Source of the DNA: Halopiger goleimassiliensis
GTDB lineage: Archaea > Halobacteriota > Halobacteria > Halobacteriales > Natrialbaceae
Assembly (NCBI RefSeq): GCF_000455345.1
Contig: NZ_HG315691.1
Coordinates: forward strand, 380,191-444,190
Length of the DNA: 64,000 bases
Direction of reading: 5' to 3'
The translations under genes were made by a program, and so were the position numbers. The notes under the pieces are model-generated. The model saw nothing but the letters and a program-made list of their open reading frames with translations. It was not told the origin of the DNA and searched no databases. Positions 45,030 to 54,000 of this stretch are shown one piece after another; the first letter of the stretch is position 1; every line of letters begins with the position of its first letter.

Positions 45030-45301
45030 CGAGTCCGCGAATAGGGGCCAGGGAAGCGCCCGAACGGCGGTTCCACGCAAACCGACGGACCGCGTGCGAG
45101 GGGACGCCCGGGCCGGAACATTTATTATAAATAGTCGGCAGCGCGATTATGAAACAGAATCAATAGGTATAAGGAGTTGATCTGATACCGTCGCTGTACG
45201 TCGATTTCTTCGGACAATATATCGTGATAGAAATTCACATCATCAAAAGACTTATAGTCTTGATGGCACTGTTCCAAGCCAACGGAGCCCCCTGACAAAC
45301 A
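45030..45301. promoter_or_regulatory. AT-rich upstream region of cetZ with TATA-centred palindrome
   Basis: A 272-nt region markedly richer in A and T than its neighbours. A TATA-like TTTATTATAAATA lies at 45121-45133. A near-palindrome TCAAAAGACTTATAGTCTTGA at 45243-45263 is centred on a second TATA-like core, about 50 nt before the cetZ ATG, so the transcript would have a short leader. A regulator could compete with TBP there. Confidence 0.5.
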
Positions 45302-46480
45302 ATGAAGCTGGCGATGATCGGATTTGGACAGGCTGGCGGGAAGATCGTCGATCGATTCCTCGAGTACGACGATCGGACCAACAGCGGGATCGTCCGCGCC
45401 GCGATCGCGGTTAACTCCGCGAAAGCAGACCTGATGGGTCTCGAGCGGATTCCCCAAGAGAACCGCGTACTCATCGGCCAGGCCCGCGTGAAGGGCCACG
45501 GCGTGGGTGCGGACAACGAGCTCGGCGCGGAAATCGCCGAAGAGGACATCGACGAAGTGCAGAACGCGATCGATCAGATTCCGACCCACGAGGTCGACGC
45601 GTTCCTGATCGTCGCCGGCATGGGTGGTGGCACCGGATCCGGTGGCGCGCCCGTCCTCGCGAAACACCTCAAGCGGATCTACACGATCCCCGTGTACGGC
45701 CTCGGCATCCTGCCGGGGACGGACGAAGGGGGTATCTACACCCTCAACGCGGCGCGATCGTTCCAGACGTTCGTCCGCGAAGTGGACAACCTGATGGTCT
45801 TCGACAACGACTCCTGGCGGCAGACCGGCGAGTCCGTCGAAGGCGGCTACGACCAGATCAACGAGGAGATCGTCCGACGCTTTGGCATCCTCTTCGGTGC
45901 CGGGGAGGTAACCGGCGACGAGGACGTCGCCGAGAGCGTCGTCGACTCCTCCGAGATCATCAACACGCTCTCCGGCGGCGGCGTCTCCACCGTCGGCTTC
46001 GCGAGCGAGCAGGTCGAACTCAACCAGAGCAGCGGCCTGCTGTCCCGGTTTACGGGCGACGACGCCGGCTCGGACGACCTCGACGCCGCGAACACGACCA
46101 ACCGAATCACGAGCCTCGTTCGCAAAGCCGCGCTCGGGCGACTCACGCTCCCGTGTGAGATCGAGGGCACCGAGCGTGCCCTGCTCGTCCTCGCCGGCCC
46201 CTCGGAGTATTTGAACCGGAAAGGCATCGAACGCGGCCGCAAGTGGCTCGAAGAGGAGACCGGCAGCATGGAGGTCCGCGGCGGTGACTATCCCCGCAAC
46301 GAACCGGAGGTCGCCGCGGCGATCCTGCTCTCGGGCGTCACCAACGTTCCGCGCATCAAGCGCCTGCAGCAGGTCGCGATCGAGGCACAGGACAACATCG
46401 ACGAGATCCAGGCCGAGAGCGAGGAGCAACTGGAAGAACTCGTCGAAGACGACGAAGACGAACTCGAGCCGCTGTTCTAG
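45302..46480 (+). CDS. cetZ: Tubulin-like cytoskeletal GTPase CetZ
   Basis: A 392-residue FtsZ/tubulin superfamily protein. FGQAGGKIVDRF is the first nucleotide loop, GGGTGSG at residues 108-114 is the tubulin signature T4 loop, and PGTDEGGIYTLNAARS is next to the ribose site. The N-terminus MKLAMIGFGQAGG and an acidic tail (EELVEDDEDELEPLF) match CetZ1-type proteins. These control cell shape and rod formation in haloarchaea. True FtsZ has a different N-terminal extension, so this is not ftsZ. Confidence 0.93.
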   Translation: MKLAMIGFGQAGGKIVDRFLEYDDRTNSGIVRAAIAVNSAKADLMGLERIPQENRVLIGQARVKGHGVGADNELGAEIAEEDIDEVQNAIDQIPTHEVDAFLIVAGMGGGTGSGGAPVLAKHLKRIYTIPVYGLGILPGTDEGGIYTLNAARSFQTFVREVDNLMVFDNDSWRQTGESVEGGYDQINEEIVRRFGILFGAGEVTGDEDVAESVVDSSEIINTLSGGGVSTVGFASEQVELNQSSGLLSRFTGDDAGSDDLDAANTTNRITSLVRKAALGRLTLPCEIEGTERALLVLAGPSEYLNRKGIERGRKWLEEETGSMEVRGGDYPRNEPEVAAAILLSGVTNVPRIKRLQQVAIEAQDNIDEIQAESEEQLEELVEDDEDELEPLF

Positions 46481-46625
46481 CGGCGACCAAGGGTCAAGGG
46501 TCGAGAGAGCGGACCGCGCTCGTGTCGGGGGGCACGAACCGGTCGGCGCGTGGGTCCCGTGGTTGTTCTCCGCGGCGCGGTCGAGTCCGACGTTCTTTTG
46601 CTCGTGAACGGCCAATCACGGACAG

Positions 46626-47270
46626 ATGCAGGTCCTCGTCCCGTTCGCCGCCGAGACGCCCAAGACCCGGCTCGCGTCCGTGTTGAGCGACCGCGAGCGC
46701 TCGCGGTTCGCCCGCACCATGCTCGCCGACGTGCTCGCGGCGATCCGCGAGGCGGGTCACGAGCCGACGGTGGTCGCGACGGCCCCGCTCGCGGCGGACG
46801 GCGATCCGCCGATCCCCGACGTCCCGGTTACGGTCGACGAACGGCCGCTGACCGAGGCGGTCGACGCACGACTCCCGGCGGCGACCGACGATCCCGTAGC
46901 CGTCATCATGGCCGACCTCGCGCTCGCGACGCCGGCGGCGCTCGAGCGACTGTTTGCACCCGACGCCGACGTAGTGATCGCGCCGGGTCGCGGCGGCGGG
47001 ACGAACGCGCTCGTAGTCAGCCATCCCGACTTCCGGGTCGACTACCACGGCGCGTCCTACCGGGACCACCGCCGGATCGCCCGCGAAGTCGACGCGACGG
47101 TCGAGACGGTCGACTCCTTCCGCCTCGGGACCGACGTCGACGAACCGGCGGATCTCGTCGAAGTGCTCCTCCACGGTGAGGGGCGAGCGCCGTCCCTGCT
47201 TCGCGAGTTCGGGTTCGAACTCGCGACGGACGACGGCCGGGTCGCCGTCACGCGCTCGAGCGCGCCCTGA
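46626..47270 (+). CDS. cofC: 2-phospho-L-lactate guanylyltransferase CofC
   Basis: A 214-residue protein. [20 protein letters not shown] with the K-T-R-L motif is the nucleotide-binding start. [18 protein letters not shown] holds the metal-binding Asp. [14 protein letters not shown] is the phospholactate loop. CofC activates 2-phospholactate with GTP for coenzyme F420 synthesis. The other cof genes are not in this window. It reads towards the SDR gene after 41 nt. Confidence 0.9.
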   Translation: MQVLVPFAAETPKTRLASVLSDRERSRFARTMLADVLAAIREAGHEPTVVATAPLAADGDPPIPDVPVTVDERPLTEAVDARLPAATDDPVAVIMADLALATPAALERLFAPDADVVIAPGRGGGTNALVVSHPDFRVDYHGASYRDHRRIAREVDATVETVDSFRLGTDVDEPADLVEVLLHGEGRAPSLLREFGFELATDDGRVAVTRSSAP

Positions 47271-47311
47271 CCGGCGACAGATCCATTGTCACTCCGGTCC
47301 GTCGTGGACGT

Positions 47312-48040
47312 ATGCCAGCCGCAGTCGTGACTGGTTCCTCGAGAGGACTCGGAAAGGCGATCGCGCTCCGGTTCGCCGACGACGGCTACGACGTCGCCGT
47401 GAACTACCGCTCCAGCGAGGAGGCCGCGGCGGACGTGGCCGACGAGATCCGCGAACGCGGCCGGGACGCGATCACCGTGGGCGCGGACGTCTCGGACGCC
47501 GAGGCCGCAACGCGCCTGGTCGAGACCGCCGCGGAGGCGTTCGGCGGCGTCGATCACGTCGTCAACAACGCCGGGATCGACCAGCACGTCTACACCGAGA
47601 ACCTCGATCCGGACGACTTCGACCGGATCGTCGACGTCAACGTCAACTCGGCGTTCAACGTTACGAAGGCGGCGCTCCCCTACCTCCGCGCGTCGGCAGA
47701 CGACCCTTCGGTGACGAACGTCTCCTCGATTCTCGCTCACACCGGCGCGGCGATCGAGTGTCACTACGCCGCCTCGAAGGGGGCGCTCCTCTCGCTCACC
47801 CGGAGCCACGCGCGGGACTTCGCACCCGACATCCGGGTGAACGCGGTCGCGCCCGGTCACGTCGAGACCGACATGACCGCCGATCGGACGCCCGAGGAGA
47901 AGGAAGAAGAACTCGCGGAGATTCCCGTCGGCCGGTACGGCAGGCCGGCGGAGATCGCCCACGCCGTGGCGTACCTCCGCGACGCCACCTTCGTGACGGG
48001 CGAGACGCTGAACGTCAACGGCGGCGAGCGAATGGGCTGA
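47312..48040 (+). CDS. Short-chain dehydrogenase/reductase (FabG-like)
   Basis: A 242-residue SDR. TGSSRGLGKAIA is the cofactor loop, NNAG occurs in VDHVVNNAGI, and the catalytic Ser-Tyr-Lys is in NVSSI and YAASK. PGHVETDM follows, and GETLNVNGGERMG ends the protein in the classical way. VNYRSSEEAA after strand 2 suggests NADPH. The reaction could be 3-oxoacyl reduction or another ketone. It converges with the epimerase gene within 3 nt. Confidence 0.88.
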   Translation: MPAAVVTGSSRGLGKAIALRFADDGYDVAVNYRSSEEAAADVADEIRERGRDAITVGADVSDAEAATRLVETAAEAFGGVDHVVNNAGIDQHVYTENLDPDDFDRIVDVNVNSAFNVTKAALPYLRASADDPSVTNVSSILAHTGAAIECHYAASKGALLSLTRSHARDFAPDIRVNAVAPGHVETDMTADRTPEEKEEELAEIPVGRYGRPAEIAHAVAYLRDATFVTGETLNVNGGERMG

Positions 48041-48043
48041 GCG

Positions 48044-49075
48044 TTATCTCGCACCCGTCCCGGGCCGCTCGAGCGCCTCGAGGTCGATCCGGCCGCCGAG
48101 CATCGGCACGCCGTCGTAGGGGTCGTCGGCGAGCAGCAGGGAGCCGTCGAGGTCGGCGTAGTCGAGCAGCGGCGCGAGGTGGCAGGCAGCCGCGATCGAG
48201 GCGTTGGACTCGGACATACAGCCGAGCATGACCTCGAGGCCGTGGGCGCGGGCGGCGTGGATCATCCGTTTCGCTTCTCGGAGGCCCCCGCACTTCATCA
48301 GCTTCAGGTTCGCGATATCGCAGCGGTCCGCGATCTTCGGAACGTCCGCGAGCGTGACGCAGGACTCGTCGGCGGCGATCGGGAGCGGCGAGCGCTCGTA
48401 GACGTACCGAAGCCCCTCCGGGTTCTCGGCTGGGACCGGCTGTTCGACGAACGCGAGGTTGTAGTCGGCGAGGCGCTCGATCTTCCGGACGGCCTCCTTC
48501 GGCGTCCAGGCCTCGTTGGCGTCGACGTACAGTCGCGCGTCGGGCGCGACCGAGCGGATCGCCTCCACGATCTCGAGGTCGCGGTCGGTCCCCAGTTTCA
48601 CCTTGAGGACCTCGTGGCCGCGCTCGAGGGCGGTCTCGGTCTTCTCGCGCATCGTCTCGGTGTCGTCGATACCGATGGTGTAGGAACTCGCGACGGTCTC
48701 GGTCGGGTCGAGTCCCCAGTAGCGGTAGAGGGGTACCTCGAGCCGTTTGGCCACGAGGTCGTGCAGGGCGATGCTCACGGCGGTGCGGGCGGCCGGGTTC
48801 CGCCGGACGGTCTCGCGCATGCGACGCTCGATCCGCTCGAGTTGGTGCGGATCGCCCACGTCCTCGACGACCGCCAGCAGGTCCGGGAGGACGGCGGCGA
48901 CGGTGTCGGCCGTCTCGCCGTAGTGGGCCGACGGCCCGGCCCCGCCGACGCCGACCGCGTCCTCGTCCGCGATCCGGACGGTGACGACCTCGGTCTCCGT
49001 CTGCGTGCCGCGGGCGATCGTAAACGGGAACTCCAGGTCGAGCGTACGCCGTTCGAAGGCGGTCTCGAGCGTCAT
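48044..49075 (-). CDS. dgcA: Dipeptide epimerase family protein, DgcA-like
   Basis: A 343-residue enolase-superfamily protein. The KLG(T) strand with VLKVKLGTDRDL supplies the catalytic Lys. D, E and D metal ligands are in LYVDANEAW, FVEQPVPAEN and IAADESC. NLKLMKCGG supplies the second Lys. The family includes L-Ala-D/L-Glu epimerases. It overlaps a DUF1611 gene by four nt, an arrangement described for the DgcN/DgcA route in which D-glutamate is N-acetylated, racemised and used. In an archaeon without peptidoglycan that fits better than murein recycling. Confidence 0.8.
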   Translation of the reverse strand: MTLETAFERRTLDLEFPFTIARGTQTETEVVTVRIADEDAVGVGGAGPSAHYGETADTVAAVLPDLLAVVEDVGDPHQLERIERRMRETVRRNPAARTAVSIALHDLVAKRLEVPLYRYWGLDPTETVASSYTIGIDDTETMREKTETALERGHEVLKVKLGTDRDLEIVEAIRSVAPDARLYVDANEAWTPKEAVRKIERLADYNLAFVEQPVPAENPEGLRYVYERSPLPIAADESCVTLADVPKIADRCDIANLKLMKCGGLREAKRMIHAARAHGLEVMLGCMSESNASIAAACHLAPLLDYADLDGSLLLADDPYDGVPMLGGRIDLEALERPGTGAR

Positions 49076-50094
49076 TCGACGATCGCCTCGAACAGGTCCG
49101 CCGCGTCGAACCGGATGACGTCCGTCGCGGGGGCGTCCAGTTCGGCCGCGTAGGCGTCGACGGCCTCGCGGGCGGCCGCGTCGTCCTCGAGGTCGGCGGT
49201 GTTCAGCGCGCCGGCGACGACGTCGGCCCCGGAAACCGGCGCTGAAAGCTCCTCGTAGAGGTCGACGTACGTCGGAATCGACGGCAGCGGGAACGACTCG
49301 TAGCCGTGGATCGCCTCGCGGCCGGCGTCGTGACAGAGCAGGAGCCCGTCGGGCATCGAGCCGTGGAGGATGCCGCAGGTGACCGCCGAGTAGGCGGGGT
49401 GGACGATGCTGCCCTGGCCCTCGACGAGCAGGTAGTCATGGTCGTCGCCCACCTCCGTGATCATCTCCTCGACCGCACCGGCGGTGAAGTCCGACACCAC
49501 GCGGTCGATCGGGTTCCCCCAGCCCTCGATCATGATGCCGGTCTGGCCGGTGGGGATCACGCCGACGTCGTAGCCCGCCTCGCGCGCCTCACGGGCGAGT
49601 TCCATCGTGACCGTCATCTTGCCGACCGAGCAGTCCGTGCCGACGGTCGTGATCACCTCCGCGTCGACGTCGCCCGCGACGCCCTCGGCGACCGTCAGGT
49701 CCGCCGGCGGCTTCCGGACGTCGCGCAGTTCGCAGCCGTGCTCGGCGGCTAGGTCGGCGAACTCCTCGTCCTCGGCCAGGAAGTAGTGCAACCCCGAGAT
49801 CACGTCACAGCCGGACTCGAGGGCGGTGCGGACGTCCTCGCGCCAGCTCTCGTCGAAGCCGCCGCCGATGGGCGCGATGCCGATCAGCAGGGCGTCGACC
49901 GCTTCGGGTTCGATGTCGTCCATCCCCGAAACGATGGGCGCGTCCTGCACGTCGGGGACGAACTCGTTCACTCGCCGACCGGGGTTCTCGCGGTCGAGCA
50001 CCGCGACCGCCTCGTAGTCGGCGTACCGAAGAACACCGAGCGCGGTCTTGGCCCGGTCGGGAAACTTCTCGTGGGCGAGAATCGCAACGCGCAT
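49072..50094 (-). CDS. dgcN: DUF1611 protein, DgcN-like D-glutamate N-acetyltransferase
   Basis: A 340-residue protein of the DUF1611 family. ITTVGTDCSVGKMTVTMELA is a P-loop-like segment, and IPTGQTGIMIEGWGNPIDR and LVEGQGSIVHPAYSAVTCGI are its conserved blocks. Members called DgcN acetylate D-glutamate as the first step of its use. The ATG at 50094 (MRVAILAHEKF) is preferred to a GTG two codons earlier. It overlaps and precedes the epimerase gene in one operon. The assignment rests on family plus neighbourhood. Confidence 0.75.
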   Translation of the reverse strand: MRVAILAHEKFPDRAKTALGVLRYADYEAVAVLDRENPGRRVNEFVPDVQDAPIVSGMDDIEPEAVDALLIGIAPIGGGFDESWREDVRTALESGCDVISGLHYFLAEDEEFADLAAEHGCELRDVRKPPADLTVAEGVAGDVDAEVITTVGTDCSVGKMTVTMELAREAREAGYDVGVIPTGQTGIMIEGWGNPIDRVVSDFTAGAVEEMITEVGDDHDYLLVEGQGSIVHPAYSAVTCGILHGSMPDGLLLCHDAGREAIHGYESFPLPSIPTYVDLYEELSAPVSGADVVAGALNTADLEDDAAAREAVDAYAAELDAPATDVIRFDAADLFEAIVE

Positions 50095-50145
50095 ACCCAC
50101 GACAAGAGCGAGAACGTACTTAAACTGCGGCAGTCCGGCAGGCGA

Positions 50146-51081
50146 CTACAGCACGTACAGGTCGGTCGTCCAGAACGAGCGACGGGCGTCGGCGAGCGCC
50201 GACTCCGGATCGCCGGTCGCGTCGACGGCCGCGGTCGCGTCCGGCTCGAGGCCCGACTCCTCGGCCAGCGTCTCGAGGACGCCGCGCTGGCCGGTCAGGA
50301 ACAGCCGGCCCTCCTCAACGTCGGCGAGGGTCGACGCGAGCGCGTCGGCGGCGCGCTCGAGGTGGTCGTCGATCTGTTCGTCGCGGATCCGCTCGAACCG
50401 GGCCTGCGAGAAGCCGCCCTTCGAGTGGCTGCCCTTCACGTCGCTCTCGAAGCCCCGGTAGTCGATCCGCTCGTCGCCGTCGTAGACGCCGACGGCGAAC
50501 ACGTCCGTCCGAACGAGCGCGAGGACGTGACGTCCCGTCGGCCGGAACCACTCCCGCTCGAGCCGGAACCGGTCGTCCCACGCCGGGTCGAGAGCGGGAC
50601 GGACGGGCGGCTCGAGCGCGACGGCGACGAGTCCGGCGTCGTCGAGACAGCACAGACAGGGCGTCGCGTCCTCGAGCAGGGTGAGCCGGTCGCCCAGGAT
50701 CGAGTCGATGTCCCCGTCCTCGAGCGACCGGAGATCGTCTCCGTCCGCGAAGACGGCCGTGAGCGCTCCCTCGGGACCGGTCCGGACCGATTCCAGCCGG
50801 TCGAGCACGGCGTCGAGTTCGGCCCCGCGGATCCGATCCCGGCGGCGAAACGCCGGGCCGGCCTCGTCCTCGCGGGTCCGCTCGAGTTCGCCCTCCAGCT
50901 GGGCGATCCGGTCCTCGAGCCGGTTGATCTCCCGGTCGGCCTCCTGTTTGGCGGTCGTCGCCTCGGCTCGCCGGTCGGCTTCGGCCTCGTAGCGCTCGCG
51001 CAGCCGCTCGTTCTCGTCCTCGAGTTCGTCGATGCGCTCCTTGAGCGACGCCCGTCCGAGCAGCTGGTCGAGGTCGAACAT
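50146..51081 (-). CDS. Vms1-like peptidyl-tRNA hydrolase (VLRF1 domain)
   Basis: A 311-residue protein. Residues 8-75 form a coiled coil (LKERIDELEDENERLRERYE). The C-terminal half has an eRF1-like fold with DVKGSHSKGGFSQARFER, the GGFSQ region that aligns with the catalytic Gln of yeast Vms1. Vms1/ANKZF1 proteins release stalled chains from tRNA during ribosome rescue. It lies just upstream of dgcN with a 51-nt gap and is likely independently expressed. Confidence 0.82.
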   Translation of the reverse strand: MFDLDQLLGRASLKERIDELEDENERLRERYEAEADRRAEATTAKQEADREINRLEDRIAQLEGELERTREDEAGPAFRRRDRIRGAELDAVLDRLESVRTGPEGALTAVFADGDDLRSLEDGDIDSILGDRLTLLEDATPCLCCLDDAGLVAVALEPPVRPALDPAWDDRFRLEREWFRPTGRHVLALVRTDVFAVGVYDGDERIDYRGFESDVKGSHSKGGFSQARFERIRDEQIDDHLERAADALASTLADVEEGRLFLTGQRGVLETLAEESGLEPDATAAVDATGDPESALADARRSFWTTDLYVL

Positions 51082-51110
51082 CCGGGCGAAACAGTACAGC
51101 GAGGCTACTT

Positions 51111-51509
51111 CTAGGTTCCGACGTTCGGGAACTCGTCGTCGGAGTCGACGCCGTCGACTCCGGGCGGCTGCCAGCCGCCGGCGAACTCGAGCAGCTGTCG
51201 CGCACGGTCGCGGCGGGCGAGAAACACCTCCCGCAGCGACGGCGGGTTGCGGACGTCGGTTCCCTCGAGCAACGATTCCGGGACCGCGAGCGTGTTCGCC
51301 GGCACCGACTCGTCGCCGTGAACCGGGAAGTGCTGTGACTCGAGTTTCATCACCAGCGGCGTATCCAGCGGCTCGAGTCCGTCGCCGCTGGCGTACACTT
51401 GCTCGTTGATCCGTTCGTGTTGCTCGCTGTGCATCAGCGCACGGTCGCTGTCAGTGGGGGTGACGTAGAGGCGTCCGAGATAGTAGCTCCGAGAGAACAC
51501 CTCGAACAT
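51111..51509 (-). CDS. Small conserved haloarchaeal protein (DUF5802-like)
   Basis: A 132-residue soluble protein. MFEVFSRSYYLGRLYVTPTD, then MKLESQHFPVHGDESVPANT and REVFLARRDRARQLLEF are the main conserved-looking parts. No known catalytic motif. The ATG at 51509 is chosen over an upstream one at 51545 because the conserved block begins there. Function unknown. Confidence 0.72.
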   Translation of the reverse strand: MFEVFSRSYYLGRLYVTPTDSDRALMHSEQHERINEQVYASGDGLEPLDTPLVMKLESQHFPVHGDESVPANTLAVPESLLEGTDVRNPPSLREVFLARRDRARQLLEFAGGWQPPGVDGVDSDDEFPNVGT

Positions 51510-51786
51510 GGTATACACACCCATGGTCCGGAGACACATAACCATTTGCGAACAGCTTTATGCCGGATCGCTATCAGAGCACTCGAAGACGGCACCGGGG
51601 CGACAGGGGTTCGACCGTGAATCGGCCGACCGGGAACGACCGGTTCGATGCCCCGGCTCCAGGTACGAACGAAAGCGACAGGCCCGTGTTTGAACGCTTT
51701 TGACTCGTTTCGTCCGACGACAGCGGCGAGTAAACGGTCCGAACGAAAGTTCGACTTTTTAGGGAGGTAGCGCATTCCATCGCGTG

Positions 51787-52647
51787 ATGACCGCGACTCG
51801 GATGGCCGCGCTTCTGGTCGTAATCGCAGCCCTCGGCGTAACCGTCGTCCCGGCAGCGGCGGGTGCCGCAACCGTGACCAACGAATCGACCGGATCGGCG
51901 TCCGAGTCGGCACCCCAGGCGAACGTGTCGACGCTCATGCAGGCGAACGCGGCCGCGGCGGAGCACTCGGTCGAATCCGGGCTGTTCGACGCGGCCTACG
52001 AGAACGCGCCCAACGAGAGCCGTGCCGACCTCGTGGCAGAGCGAACCGAAGACATCGAGGCGAAACTCGAGTCGCTCCGGAACGAACGGGCGGAGCTGCT
52101 CGAGGAAGGGAACCGCTCGGCGCTCAGACGGCACGTCGGCGTGACCCGGCTGACGGTCGAACTACGCGCGCTCGAGCGGTCGATCGACCGGATCGAGCAG
52201 CGAGCGAACGAGACCGGTGCCGACGCCGACCGACTCGAGGCGTTGCGAACGAACGCCAGGGATCTCGTCGGCCCCGAAGTGGCCGAGACGGCACGGCAGT
52301 TGCCCGGGTTCGGCGATCGATCCGGCGGCGGCCCGCCGTTCGAGAACGTACCGCCCGGGCAGGCGGACGACGACCGTCCCCGGGCGGCCGGGAACGGATC
52401 GGCCGGCCCGCCGGACGGCGACCGAGGGCCGCCGAGCGACGACGAGCGGGGACCACCGAACGGTGAGCAGGGCCCTCCGAACGGCGATCAGGACCCGCCA
52501 AACGAGAAGCGATCGGGGCCGAACGGTACCGCCGACGGCTCCGATAGCGAGAGCGGGTCGGAGACGAACGGTGACGACGGCGGGGACGAGGCGACCGACG
52601 ACGAGGGGTCGCCCGGCAACGGTCCACCCGACGGCACCGGCCAGTAA
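51787..52647 (+). CDS. Secreted protein with low-complexity Gly/Pro/Asn/Asp tail
   Basis: A 286-residue protein. MTATRMAALLVVIAALGVTV leads into an AAAGAAT-type signal-peptidase site. Residues 60-150 are helical and charged (LVAERTEDIEAKLESLRNER). From about residue 175 the protein is disordered, with repeats such as GPPNGEQGPPNGDQDPPN. There is no anchor at the C-terminus. A GTG one codon upstream of the ATG is an alternative start. It is divergent from the gene at 51509. CTTTTTAG lies about 30 nt before the start. Function unknown; it may coat the cell surface. Confidence 0.72.
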   Translation: MTATRMAALLVVIAALGVTVVPAAAGAATVTNESTGSASESAPQANVSTLMQANAAAAEHSVESGLFDAAYENAPNESRADLVAERTEDIEAKLESLRNERAELLEEGNRSALRRHVGVTRLTVELRALERSIDRIEQRANETGADADRLEALRTNARDLVGPEVAETARQLPGFGDRSGGGPPFENVPPGQADDDRPRAAGNGSAGPPDGDRGPPSDDERGPPNGEQGPPNGDQDPPNEKRSGPNGTADGSDSESGSETNGDDGGDEATDDEGSPGNGPPDGTGQ

Positions 52648-52704
52648 CGCTCGAGCGTTTCCGAGCAGACACGTTTTTCAGCGGGGGTACCTTACCTCCG
52701 GTCG

Positions 52705-53364
52705 ATGGACTCCGCCGCGTTGTTGGATTTACTGGGCAACGAGAACCGGCGACGGATCCTCCGATTGCTCGCCCGAAAGCCCTGTTACGTGACCGAGATC
52801 TCGGAGTACCTCGGCGTGAGTCCGAAAGCCGTCATCGAACACCTGCGGAAACTCGAGGAGGCCGGCCTCGTGGAGAGTCGGATCGACGACCAGCGGCGCA
52901 AGTACTTTCACATCGCCCGGAACGTCCGCCTCGAGGTGAACGTCTCGCCCTACGGCTTCGCGAGCAAGAGCGCCTACCCTGCCAACAGCAGTTTCGACAT
53001 CACGACCTGTAGACACCTCTCGCTCGACGTCGACTGGAGCGAGACGGACGAACTCGACGAGTTGCTCTCGGCGCTCGAGGACCTCGAACAGCTCGAGAAC
53101 GAACTCTCGCTCGCCCAGCGGTGGGTTCAGGGGCGGCTGTGTGACGTCCTCGACCGGATCTCCGAGAGCGTCGGTGCCGGCCCCGAGAGCCGGATCTACG
53201 CCGACCTATTGGCGAGCGTCCGCGCCGAGCCGAAATCCGTCGACGAACTCAGCCGCGACGTCGATGCACCGCGTGAACTGGTCGCTGAGCTGCTCGAGAC
53301 GATGGCTGACGAAGGGATCGTCCGTCGGACGGAACGCGGCTGGGAGCTAACGACGAGCGCCTGA
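52705..53364 (+). CDS. ArsR-family transcription regulator with two winged helices
   Basis: A 219-residue protein. Residues 4-70 (LLDLLGNENRRRILRLLARK, then VSPKAVIEHLRKLEEAGLVE) form a classic ArsR winged helix. The middle contains a helical linker (ALEDLEQLENELSLAQRWVQ). A second winged-helix-like segment lies at residues 170-215 (PKSVDELSRDVDAPRELVAE). No metal-binding Cys pair is visible. The target is unknown. It lies 57 nt after the secreted-protein gene. Confidence 0.85.
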   Translation: MDSAALLDLLGNENRRRILRLLARKPCYVTEISEYLGVSPKAVIEHLRKLEEAGLVESRIDDQRRKYFHIARNVRLEVNVSPYGFASKSAYPANSSFDITTCRHLSLDVDWSETDELDELLSALEDLEQLENELSLAQRWVQGRLCDVLDRISESVGAGPESRIYADLLASVRAEPKSVDELSRDVDAPRELVAELLETMADEGIVRRTERGWELTTSA

Positions 53365-53464
53365 GCGGACGCTACGAGGAGTCGAAGTCGTCGCCCCCGG
53401 ACAACTGCCGGTGGCGCACACCGCGTAGGGGGTGGGGGTCGTCCGAACGACCGCAGGTGGCCGA

Positions 53465-53665
53465 TCAGGCGTTGTTCATCCGCTGGCTGCTCCGATTTCC
53501 ACAGCGCTGACACTCCTTCACGCGGTAGGGCTCGCGGGAGAACTGCGCGTTCTCTTCCTTGACGCTCTCGGTTCGGATCTGGACGGAGATCTCGTGTAAG
53601 GTCTCCAGTTCGCAGTCGTCACAGTATTCGGTCAGGCCGTTGAATGAGTCATCTGTCGTTGCCAT
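53465..53665 (-). CDS. Small zinc-ribbon protein (DUF7835-like)
   Basis: A 66-residue protein with CDDC at residues 15-18 and CQRC at residues 53-56, a two-knuckle zinc ribbon, and a short strand region between. The start has a GGAGG Shine-Dalgarno-type motif about 7 nt before the ATG and a TTTAAGAT TATA box about 25 nt before, so it is one of the few genes here with both signals. Such mini zinc-fingers are common in haloarchaea and mostly uncharacterised. Confidence 0.8.
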   Translation of the reverse strand: MATTDDSFNGLTEYCDDCELETLHEISVQIRTESVKEENAQFSREPYRVKECQRCGNRSSQRMNNA

Positions 53666-54000
53666 TACTGCCTCCTTTCCATACTACTATCTTAAAGGCA
53701 TGCTTCATTTCACGTCGTGAGTCGTCGACCGTCAAAATCGGCGTCGCGGCCCGTGAGGGTTCGATACCGTTTATGAACTGTTCTCCGCGAGTTCTGCGAA
53801 CGCCGAACGTAGCTGCCGGGGCCTGTCTGGAACGCGGTAGATCGACGTCGCTGTCGAGCGGCCTGATTGTATCTCGCGTTGACAGTCTCGCGAAGCCGGG
53901 GGTCGAGTGGACAGTCGTCGAACCGAGCGAGGTCGACCGATCGCCGTGACGGCGCGACGAGGACACAACCCGTTTAGTTCCGCCGACGGTAGCGGGACGT
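53666..54000. other. Intergenic region between divergent genes
   Basis: About 335 nt that must hold the promoters of the zinc-ribbon gene (minus strand) and the HIT gene (plus strand; CGTTTAGTT at about 53970 may be its TATA box). No further gene was recognised. Confidence 0.55.

Noticed and set aside
45302..46480. ftsZ
   Set aside because: The N-terminus begins directly at the first strand and the sequence matches CetZ-type proteins rather than FtsZ.
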